DNA of 64,000 nucleotides from Sphingobacteriales bacterium (GTDB lineage: Bacteria > Bacteroidota > Bacteroidia > Chitinophagales > CAIOSU01): the NCBI GenBank assembly GCA_027483645.1, contig JAIXUD010000021.1:124001-188000 (forward strand), read 5' to 3'. The position numbers and the translations under genes are program-made. Shown here one piece after another: positions 50,901 through 59,600 of this stretch. Below the pieces are notes generated by a model. It had not been told where the DNA came from, did no database searches, and saw only the letters and a list, made by a program, of their open reading frames with translations. Position 1 is the stretch's first letter, and every line of letters begins with the position of its first letter.

Positions 50901-51514
50901 TCGAAACCTTTGGCGAGATAAACCCGATGGCAGTAGAGGCATTTGATGAAATGCAGCAGCGCCATGTATTTATCACTGCCCAGCGCGAGGATTTGATTAA
51001 GGCCCGCGAATCGCTCATGTCCACCATGAACGAAATTGAGGTGCTGGCAAAGGGCAAGTTTATGGATGCGTTTACGGCAGTGCGCAACAACTTCCAAATG
51101 GTATTCCGCAGCTTGTTTACAGAGGACGATACTTGCGACCTTACCCTTACGCAACCCGACAACCCGCTGGAAAGCCCCATCGAGATCATCGCCCGCCCCA
51201 AAGGCAAGCGCCCATTGGTCATCGATCAGCTCTCGGGCGGAGAGAAGACCCTTACCGCATTGGCTATCCTATTCGCGCTATATCTATTAAAGCCTGCGCC
51301 CTTTTGCGTGTTGGATGAGGTGGATGCCCCGCTGGACGATACCAACATCGGTAAGTTCAACCATGCCATCCGCCAATTCTCGCAGGAGTCACAATTCATC
51401 ATGGTAACCCACAACAAGCAAACCATGGCCGCAGTGGACGTTATCTACGGGGTTACCATGCAAGAGCCTGGGGTGAGCAAGGTGGTGCCGGTGGATTTTA
51501 GGAGTCTCTCGTAG
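47975..51514 (+). CDS. smc: Chromosome segregation protein SMC
   Basis: [17 protein letters not shown]...[24 protein letters not shown]; long coiled coils; [40 protein letters not shown] start. Confidence 0.97.
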   Translation: [1179 protein letters not shown]

Positions 51515-51583
51515 ACCATGGACAATGGTCGATGGACCATGGATGCTTCAAAAAAGACCAAGGACGACGGACGAAGGACCACC
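51514..51583. repeat. Ten phased heptads: GACCATG GACAATG GTCGATG GACCATG GATGCTT CAAAAAA GACCAAG GACGACG GACGAAG GACCACC
   Basis: Direct reading; begins at the last base of the smc stop codon. Confidence 0.95.
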
Positions 51584-51641
51584 AAAACAAACGAACCCCT
51601 ATAATTTTTCTTACTTTTACCCCGTAATCAACCCTACCCCT

Positions 51642-52142
51642 ATGTACGCCAGCCTGCTTGCCCTCGTCTTTGCCTTTTCCATTGTTGCCGACTGGGTGGA
51701 TTATACCAATACCGAGGGCAAATACAGGTTATCATACCCTAGCACTTGGACCCAAACTTCCACCGAATCGGGCATTATCTTTTTAACGCCGGCAGAAGGG
51801 GAAGACGACCAATTTCAAGAGAACGTGAACATCCTATTACAAGATTTGTCGGCACAGCCAATGACTTTGGAGGAGTTCACCAAACTGAGCACCGACCAAT
51901 ATGACGCCATGAAAGAAAGTGTGGAAGTGCTCTCAGTGGACAATGCCACCGTTGCTGCTAACAAGGCAAAAAAAGTAATGCTAACATTAGATTACAGTGG
52001 CAGACCCCTAAAGTTGATGCAGTACTGGTTTATCAAAAATGATACGGCATATGTACTCACTTACACCGCCGAGGTGGGCAAGTATACCAAGTACGAAGCT
52101 GATGCCAATAAAATGATGACTAGCATCGCACTCATTAAGTAA
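51642..52142 (+). CDS. Small exported protein with PsbP/DUF1795-like pattern
   Basis: WVDYTNTEGKYRLSYPSTWTQTSTESGIIFLTPAEGEDDQFQENVNILLQDL; ATG at 51642 with signal-like N-terminus. Confidence 0.75.
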   Translation: MYASLLALVFAFSIVADWVDYTNTEGKYRLSYPSTWTQTSTESGIIFLTPAEGEDDQFQENVNILLQDLSAQPMTLEEFTKLSTDQYDAMKESVEVLSVDNATVAANKAKKVMLTLDYSGRPLKLMQYWFIKNDTAYVLTYTAEVGKYTKYEADANKMMTSIALIK

Positions 52143-52169
52143 ACAGCAATAATCCATCTTATCTTAAGT

Positions 52170-52202
52170 AAGGGCTGCCCAGTGGGTGGCCCTTCTTTTT
52201 TT
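52170..52202 (+). terminator. Rho-independent terminator
   Basis: AAGGGCtgCCCagtGGGtgGCCCTTcTTTTTTT. Confidence 0.85.
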
Positions 52203-52356
52203 GAGCACGTTGTTGCCGTATTTGTGGTGATTCTTCCATAAATGTTTTTGGGCTATTTGTCATAACCATCTCATTAGCAATTGGATATTGGCGTTGGCAT
52301 GGTATTCGGGTATAGTAAGTTGTGAAATCAGTTATTCCACCCAAAATCGTAACGTT

Positions 52357-52557
52357 ATGTGCCCAATAAAAGATAATAGTAAAGAGCTGGATCAAAACAG
52401 CAAAGCGCTGCTAGGCCAGCATGGCGACCAAAATGGTGGCAACCATGCAAAACCTGAAAAAGGTAACCAACAAGCCCGTACCAGAAACAATGGGAACAAC
52501 GGTAAAAGCCCCCTAGAGATAGGCCATGGTGGCCAGCCGGGCACTCGAAATAAATAA
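52357..52557 (+). CDS. Putative 66-aa hydrophilic Asn/Gly/Lys-rich protein
   Basis: ATG ORF MCPIKDNSKELDQNSKALLGQHGDQNGGNHAKPEKGNQQARTRNNGNNGKSP..; short, no family recognised. Confidence 0.35.
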   Translation: MCPIKDNSKELDQNSKALLGQHGDQNGGNHAKPEKGNQQARTRNNGNNGKSPLEIGHGGQPGTRNK

Positions 52558-52643
52558 ACTGTTGATGACCAGTATATTGCTCTCTAGCGCGCCCATACCT
52601 CAAAACCGGCATGTTTCAGGCGCAATATAGTTCAACAGTTTTT

Positions 52644-52684
52644 AAAGCCGAAAGCGAACCTTCATGGTGCTTTCGGCTTTTTTA
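52644..52684 (+). terminator. Rho-independent terminator
   Basis: AAAGCCGAAAGC gaaccttcatggt GCTTTCGGCTTTTTTA. Confidence 0.85.
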
Positions 52685-52816
52685 TATGCATCAGTTTTAG
52701 TGGTCATTAATTACACAGCACTTCCCCAAAGCAGCACTGCTGCTACCTTAGTCGCAATATCGATGGGCAAATAAACCAGCAAGAAATAAACGCCCAAAAA
52801 GGCGTATTTTTGCAAA

Positions 52817-53719
52817 ATGGAAACCCCTGCCCCACACCGCGCCGGATTCATCAATATTATCGGTAGGCCCAATGTGGGCAAGAGTACCCTTATGAACGCC
52901 ATGGTGGGTGAGCAGCTTTCCGTTATTAGCCCGAAGGCGCAAACCACTCGCCACCGCATATTGGGTTTGGTAAATGGCGCCGACTACCAATTGGTTTTTA
53001 GCGATACGCCTGGCATCATTCGCGAGCCGCAATATGGCCTTCACAAGGCTATGAATGAGTTTGTGCGCACTAGCTTGGAAGATGCCGATGTGCTGTTGTT
53101 CCTTACCGAAATATATGAGCACCCAAATGACTTGGCGGATATCCTGCAATCTTTGAAAGCAGTAGAAGCTAAGAAGCTTTTGCTATTGAATAAGGTTGAC
53201 CAAGCCAAGGGCGACCGTGAAGCTGAGTTGAAAGCTGCTTGGGAGGCTACAGGCATATTTGATAAAGTGTTGCCCATTTCGGCTTTGGAAGGCTTGGGAT
53301 TGAACGAAGTGATGAGGCAGATAGTGGCGCACCTACCCGTGAGCCCGCCCTACTACCCCAAAGATGAACTAACCGATAGACCGGAGCGGTTCTTTGTTGC
53401 GGAAATTATCCGTGGCAAGATTTTCACCAATTATAGCAAAGAGATACCTTATTGCACGGAGGTGGTAATAGATAGCTTTAAAGATGAGCCAGATATTACC
53501 CGCATAAGTGCCGTCATATTTGTGGAGCGACAAAGCCAAAAACCAATAGTGATAGGCAAGGGCGGCGATAAGTTGAAGAAAGTAGGCACCGAAGCCAGGC
53601 TGGAGATGGAAGAGTTTTTGGGGCGAAAGGTGTTCTTGGAAATGTTTGTAAAAGTAAAAGAGAATTGGCGCAACGACCCCCGCATATTGAAGGGGCTAGG
53701 ATACGACCTAAGCAAGTGA
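52817..53719 (+). CDS. era: GTPase Era
   Basis: GRPNVGKSTLMNAMVGEQLSVISPKAQTTRHRILG; DTPGI; C-terminal KH-like IGKGGDKLKKVGTEARLEMEEFLGRKVFLEMFVKVKENWRND. Confidence 0.96.
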   Translation: METPAPHRAGFINIIGRPNVGKSTLMNAMVGEQLSVISPKAQTTRHRILGLVNGADYQLVFSDTPGIIREPQYGLHKAMNEFVRTSLEDADVLLFLTEIYEHPNDLADILQSLKAVEAKKLLLLNKVDQAKGDREAELKAAWEATGIFDKVLPISALEGLGLNEVMRQIVAHLPVSPPYYPKDELTDRPERFFVAEIIRGKIFTNYSKEIPYCTEVVIDSFKDEPDITRISAVIFVERQSQKPIVIGKGGDKLKKVGTEARLEMEEFLGRKVFLEMFVKVKENWRNDPRILKGLGYDLSK

Positions 53720-53753
53720 AATTGAAAATTCAAAATTGAAAATTTAAAATTGG
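53719..53753. repeat. Heptad array AAATTGA AAATTCA AAATTGA AAATTTA AAATTGG
   Basis: Five phased 7-mers beginning at the era stop codon. Confidence 0.9.
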
Positions 53754-53791
53754 CATCCGCACATTTCAGTAGCTATTACGCCTTGTTTTAG

Positions 53792-53819
53792 TCTTGTGTC
53801 TTGTGTCTTATGTCTTGAG
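53792..53819. repeat. Heptad array TCTTGTG TCTTGTG TCTTATG TCTTGAG
   Basis: Four phased 7-mers in the era-der intergenic region. Confidence 0.9.
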
Positions 53820-53834
53820 TCTAATAACATAACA

Positions 53835-55151
53835 ATGGGTTTTACAGTAGCAATAGTAGGTCGCCCGAACGTAGGGAAATCGACCTTTTTTAACCGCTTA
53901 GTTGGCGACAGGCAGGCAATTATTGAAGATATAAGCGGCGTAACCCGCGATAGGCAATACGGTACCAGTTACTGGAACGGCAAGAACTTTGATGTGGTAG
54001 ATACTGGCGGTTTTGTGCTGCACAGTGAAGATGTGTTCGAAAAGGCCATCCGCCAGCAGGTGAAGATTGCCATTGAAGAGGCTTCGGCCATCATCTTCTT
54101 GGTTGATACCACTACGGGCATTACCGATTTGGATATGGAACTGGCCAACTTGTTGCGCAAATCGCCCAAGAAGGTATTCCTAACCGTAAACAAGTGCGAC
54201 AATGCCCAGCGCCTGCTGGATGCCAATGAGTTTTACTCTTTAGGTTTCGAGGAAATTTATCCATTGGCCGCCATCAGCGGTACCGGTACCGGTGAGCTGC
54301 TTGACGAATTGACCAAACTGATAACCGATGAGCAACCTGAGGACCAGTTTGAAGGTATGCCCAAAATAGCGATAGTAGGCCAACCTAACGTAGGCAAATC
54401 ATCGCTATTGAATGCCTTGGTAGGGCACGAGCGCAATATTGTAACCCCAATAGCAGGTACTACACGCGACGCTACACACACCCACTACAATATGTACGGG
54501 AAGGACTTGGTATTGCTGGATACTGCCGGTATACGCAAGAAGAGCAAGGTGTTCGAGCAATTAGAGTTTTATAGCGTTATCCGTGCTATTAAAGCCATTG
54601 AAGAGGCTGACGTGTGTATAGTAGTGCTTGATGCGACGCTAGGTATCGAAGGTCAGGACTTGAGCATTATTGGCCAAGTAGAACGCAAAAAGAAAGGCCT
54701 AGTAATTGCTGTGAACAAGTGGGACTTGATAGAAGAGAAGGAAACCAACACCAGCAAAAAGTTTGAAGAGGCCATACTACACCGTTTGAAGCCGTTTACC
54801 GATGTGCCCATCCTGTTTATCTCTGCTTTGGAGAAACAGCGCATACACAAGGTACTTGATACCGCGCTGGAGGTTTATAAGAACCGTGCACGCCGCGTAC
54901 CAGGTAGCCAACTGAACGAGGTAATGCTGGATGCAATTGAGAAGAACCACCCACCATCTTACAAGGGCAAGTTCATCAAGATAAAGTATGTGAGCCAGTT
55001 GCCTACGCAATCGCCGAACTTTGCATTCTTTGGCAACAACGTGAAGTATATACGCGAAGGATACAAGAATTATTTGGAGAACCGCTTGCGGGAATCGTTT
55101 GATTTCAACGGCGTGCCTATCATCTTGGTATTTAGGGATAAGGCCAACTAA
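53835..55151 (+). CDS. der: Ribosome biogenesis GTPase Der
   Basis: Two GTPase domains (GRPNVGKSTFFNRLVG and GQPNVGKSSLLNALVG), DTAGIRKKSKV; ATG at 53835. Confidence 0.96.
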   Translation: MGFTVAIVGRPNVGKSTFFNRLVGDRQAIIEDISGVTRDRQYGTSYWNGKNFDVVDTGGFVLHSEDVFEKAIRQQVKIAIEEASAIIFLVDTTTGITDLDMELANLLRKSPKKVFLTVNKCDNAQRLLDANEFYSLGFEEIYPLAAISGTGTGELLDELTKLITDEQPEDQFEGMPKIAIVGQPNVGKSSLLNALVGHERNIVTPIAGTTRDATHTHYNMYGKDLVLLDTAGIRKKSKVFEQLEFYSVIRAIKAIEEADVCIVVLDATLGIEGQDLSIIGQVERKKKGLVIAVNKWDLIEEKETNTSKKFEEAILHRLKPFTDVPILFISALEKQRIHKVLDTALEVYKNRARRVPGSQLNEVMLDAIEKNHPPSYKGKFIKIKYVSQLPTQSPNFAFFGNNVKYIREGYKNYLENRLRESFDFNGVPIILVFRDKAN

Positions 55152-55303
55152 TTGTACACGGAAATGTAATATTGGTGGAAAACTCTGTGCACTGGCAGTA
55201 GAGATTAATATTAATATTGTATTGCCGCTCGGTTGCCTGTGTAGTTTTAGTAGGTAGCTTTTCTGCAAACGAACCCTATTTTAAACGACAAAAAAGCAAC
55301 CCA

Positions 55304-55615
55304 ATGAAAAAATTGATGCAACTTACCTTTACACTATTGTGTATGGCTATCATGTTTGCTAGCTGCGGAAACCAAGTAGACAAGGATATTGCCAAAGCTA
55401 AAGACTACATGTGCAAAGCAAATGCCTTGAGCGAAAAAGCCCAAGCTGGTGATGCAGCTGCCATGGAAGAAGGCAAAAAACTTGTTGAAGACATGCAGAC
55501 TTGGATGAAAGAGATTGAACCCAACTACCCTGAAGGCTCTGAAAACGCCATTAAGTTTGAAGAAGAACTGAAAAAAGTGATGATGGACCCTGCTACTGCC
55601 TGCGCCACAAAATAG
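55304..55615 (+). CDS. Small lipoprotein
   Basis: MKKLMQLTFTLLCMAIMFASCGNQVDKD lipobox; ATG at 55304. Confidence 0.7.
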   Translation: MKKLMQLTFTLLCMAIMFASCGNQVDKDIAKAKDYMCKANALSEKAQAGDAAAMEEGKKLVEDMQTWMKEIEPNYPEGSENAIKFEEELKKVMMDPATACATK

Positions 55616-55634
55616 TTTCCACTCAACCTAAACG

Positions 55635-55676
55635 CAAAGCCCCACTCCTCAAAAAAGTGGGGCTTTGTTATTTTTT
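55635..55676 (+). terminator. Rho-independent terminator
   Basis: CAAAGCCCCACT cctcaaaaa AGTGGGGCTTTG TTATTTTTT. Confidence 0.85.
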
Positions 55677-55703
55677 AGAGGTATTACGATAACCAAATGC
55701 TTG

Positions 55704-55738
55704 TCTTGCGTCTTGTGTCTTGTGTCTTCCGTCTTGTG
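55704..55738. repeat. Heptad array TCTTGCG TCTTGTG TCTTGTG TCTTCCG TCTTGTG
   Basis: Five phased 7-mers upstream of the AMP nucleosidase promoter. Confidence 0.95.
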
Positions 55739-55751
55739 TCTTTAAAAAGGA

Positions 55752-55759
55752 TAACTTTG
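55752..55759 (+). promoter_or_regulatory. Bacteroidota-type -7 element TAACTTTG
   Basis: Matches TAnnTTTG, 20 nt upstream of the 55779 ATG. Confidence 0.45.
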
Positions 55760-55778
55760 TATTGAAACTGCGCTGCGT

Positions 55779-56549
55779 ATGAAAACCAAAGAGGATATTG
55801 TAACCAACTGGCTGCCCCGCTATACCGGCCTTGCACTGGATGAATTTGGTGAGTACATACTGCTCACCAACTTTACCAACTACGTACAAATGTTTGCCGA
55901 CTGGCACGGAGTGGTAATCAAAGGGCTCGACAAACCTTTCCCCAATGCTACTGCCGAGGGTATTACCATTATCAACTTTAGCATGGGTAGTGCCAATGCC
56001 GCTACGGTAATGGATTTGTTGAGCGCCATCAAACCTAAAGCCTGTTTGTTTTTGGGCAAGTGTGGCGGATTGAAAGACAAAAACAAACTGGGCGACCTAA
56101 TACTACCCATTGCTGCCATTCGTGGTGAAGGTACCAGTTTGGACTACTTCCCCAAAGAAGTGCCTGCCCTACCCTCTTTTGCATTGCAAAAAGCCATTTC
56201 CACCACTATTCGAGATTACCAGCAAGATTACTGGACCGGCACTGTATACACCACCAACCGCCGGGTATGGGAGCACGACGAGCAATTTAAAAAATACCTG
56301 CGGAAGATACGCGCCATGGCCATCGACATGGAAACGGCCACTATATTTATGACTGGTTTCGCCAACAAAATACCCGTAGGCGCTTTGCTACTAGTAAGCG
56401 ACCAACCCATGACCCCAGAAGGCGTTAAAACCGCAGAAAGCGATGCCAAAGTAACCAAAGAGTATGTTGAGCGGCACATCAAAATTGGCATCGACTCGCT
56501 CAAGCAACTCATCAATGATGGATTGACAGTGAGGCACTTGAAGTTTTAG
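55779..56549 (+). CDS. amn: AMP nucleosidase
   Basis: TIINFSMGSANAATVMDLLSAIKPKACLFLGKCGGLKDKNKLGDLILPIAAIRGEGTSLDYFP; AIDMETATIFMTGFANKIPVGALLLVSDQPM. Confidence 0.92.
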   Translation: MKTKEDIVTNWLPRYTGLALDEFGEYILLTNFTNYVQMFADWHGVVIKGLDKPFPNATAEGITIINFSMGSANAATVMDLLSAIKPKACLFLGKCGGLKDKNKLGDLILPIAAIRGEGTSLDYFPKEVPALPSFALQKAISTTIRDYQQDYWTGTVYTTNRRVWEHDEQFKKYLRKIRAMAIDMETATIFMTGFANKIPVGALLLVSDQPMTPEGVKTAESDAKVTKEYVERHIKIGIDSLKQLINDGLTVRHLKF

Positions 56550-56644
56550 AGTCCACTTAACATTGCAGTGTAAGATAAATAGTTCAACCTATTGTTTTAT
56601 GCTATCCCTTTTGTTAGCTTTAGGTGTTATTGAAAACTAACATT

Positions 56645-59600
56645 ATGAAAAAGGGAACCTTCTTATTGCTGCTAATGCTATTGGCATTTGGCGGCAAATT
56701 GCAAGCACAATTTGTAACCATACCTGACAATACTTTTGCTAACTGGCTTCGCACTAATGGTTATTCCAGTTGTTTGGTAGGTAATCAATTGGATACAACC
56801 TGCCCAGCGGTGATAAACACCACTACTATATCTTGTTGGGGTGTAGGAATCGATAGCTTGGAAGGCATCCAATATTTCGATAATCTAGACACCTTGATAT
56901 GTGGTGGTAATTCATTGACCGCGCTGCCAAGGTTGCCTAGGGGTCTAACTCACCTAGAGTGTGGCGCCAACTATATTACCGCTCTTGACGATTTACCATT
57001 GGGTTTGGTGCGTCTTGATTTCACCTCAAACCGGCTAACTTCTTGGCCTCAGCTTGAATATCATTATGATTTAGTGTATTTAAGAGCTTCTGATAATTTG
57101 TTGACAAATACCCCTCCTTACCTACCCAGTGGTATAGAATACTTTTATTGTAACAATAATAGGATTACCACTATTAGCTATCTCCCTCAAGGTCTCAGGG
57201 AATTCTACTGTTTTGAAAACTTGATTACCACAATACCCATCCAATTACCACAATACCTCGAAGTTTTTGATGCATCATATAATTACTTGACCGAAATTCC
57301 CGAATTACCTGCTAGCGTTTTTTGGACCACCGGATTAACATATATGGACTTAAAGAACAATTTAATTGATACTTTACCTTCAACTTGGCCTCCATTCCTA
57401 AATCGTCTAGATTTAAGTTACAACCGCATCACAAATACTCCTATCAACTTACCTGCAAACCTTTCACATTTAAACATTCGAAATAACCAGATAACGTCAT
57501 TCCCGGTAGTTAATAATGGATTACGCACCCTATATGTTGATTACAATAATTTCAATACTATCCCTGGCCCTCTTCCTTTTTATTTAGATACGTTTTCTTG
57601 TGCAGGCTTAGGGCTTGACTCTTTGCCACAAATAATTGGGGCAAGATATTTGGACTGTGGATATAACAATCTTTCTGAAATTCGGGTCTTTTACAATAAC
57701 GTATGGATGAATTATTTGGATTGTAGCCATAACAATATTTCCTATTTGCCTGTGAGGGTTTCTAAAACGTTGTTGTGTAATGATAATCCTACCCTTACCT
57801 GTCTACCAGAGCTACCGCATTTTTCGATAAATAATCCCATGCTTAGGCTAAACTTTACCAACACTGCGGTCAATTGTTTGCCCAATTATGGCATTGTTAA
57901 CGTCAGCACACCCCCTCAGCAATCGTTGCCTCTATGTGATGTGATTAATCCTAACAATTGCCCGCCGCTTTGGAATATACAAGGCACGGTATTTACTGAT
58001 GACAACAGTAATTGTGTAAGGAACCCGGGAGAAAGCGCCTTTAGAAACGTTAAAATAAATGTGTTCCAAGGTGGTGTGCTAAAGCAGCAAGCCTTTACCA
58101 TTGATAGTGGGTTGTATTCCATTGATTTGAATGGAGTTGCAGGAACCTATATAACCAGTATTGATACAAGTGATTTGCCGTTTGTGGTTACTTGCCCTCC
58201 ATCAGGAAATCAGTCTTCGGTAATTACGGCGGTTAACTTATTCTATACAGGGAAAAATTTTGCTATGGAATGTAAAACGGGCTATGATATAGGTACATTA
58301 ACGAGTTTCTGTGAAAATGTTTTTAGGCCAGCGAGGGTAGCAAAGGTAAATTTCCGTACTGGTGATCTTTCCAATATTTACTATGCCGATTGTGCGGCAG
58401 GGATTTCGGGTCAGGTAAGGATTGTATACAGTGGGCCAATAACTTATACAGGTTCTGCAGCGGGTGCGTTGAGCCCTACTAATATTAGCGGCGATACCGT
58501 GACGTGGAACATTGTAGACTTTAATACTACTGATATTTACAGCTCGTTTTCGTTATTCTTTACCACCGATACCTTTGCACAAATAGGTGACAGTGCCTGT
58601 TTTGAAATATTGGTTACATCCAGTATTGCCGGCGACTACGATTTAAGTAACAACACTTACTATCGCTGTTTCCCAATCGTAAATTCTTACGATCCCAACA
58701 ACAAAGAGGTGGTACCTGCGGTGGTAAATGATGATAGCGAATGGCTGTACTATACCATCAATTTTCAAAACTTGGGCACCGCACCTGCTGAGCATATTGT
58801 GGTGCGCGATACCTTGGATGGGGATCTCGATGCTTCAACATTCCAACTATTGGCATATAGCCATGATAACATTACCCAAGTATTCAATGGCGGCATTGTT
58901 AATTTTAACTTTCCTGAAATTAACCTAATCGATAGTTTGACGGATGAGCCAGGTAGCCACGGATTTGTTCAGTACCGCATTAAATTAAAGCCAAATATGC
59001 CATGGGGTACTATAATAGAAAATACAGCCCACATTTACTTTGATTTTAATCCGGCAGTGGTTACAAACACTACACAAAATGCCTTACTTCCACTACCTGT
59101 ACCGGCACCTACAGTTACGGCTAGCACTCAAACAACTTGTGCTGGCGATACTATTACTATCCAAACAACATTGAACCCTATCTACACTGCCTATCAGTGG
59201 TTTAAAAATGGCGATTCTATTACCAATGCTAACAATGCGGTATTGCTTGTCTTTGAACCGGGTACCTATACCCTGCGGGCTACCGATGGTTTTAGCAGTG
59301 CCGTTTCCAATCCCATTGCCATTACTTTCCAATCGCCAGCGGTAAGCCTTTTTGCGGCTTCCAATACGGTATGTGTGGATGGTTCAGTAGTGCCATTATC
59401 GGTTTCGCCTGCGGGCGGCAACCTAAATGGCACGGGAATCTCCGGCAATGGTTTTAATGCGGCTAATGCAGGTGTGGGCCCGCACATATTAGTATACAGT
59501 TATACCGACACGAACGGTTGCACCAATAGCGACACGACCACTATCACAGTTAGCGCTAAACCAAACGTCACCCTCACCCCAACTAGCAATGCAGTGTGCG

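Noticed and set aside
16145-55738. Heptad arrays as CRISPR or simple microsatellites
   Set aside because: No spacers, so not CRISPR. Not plain microsatellites either, because units vary while phase is kept and some have in-phase inserts.
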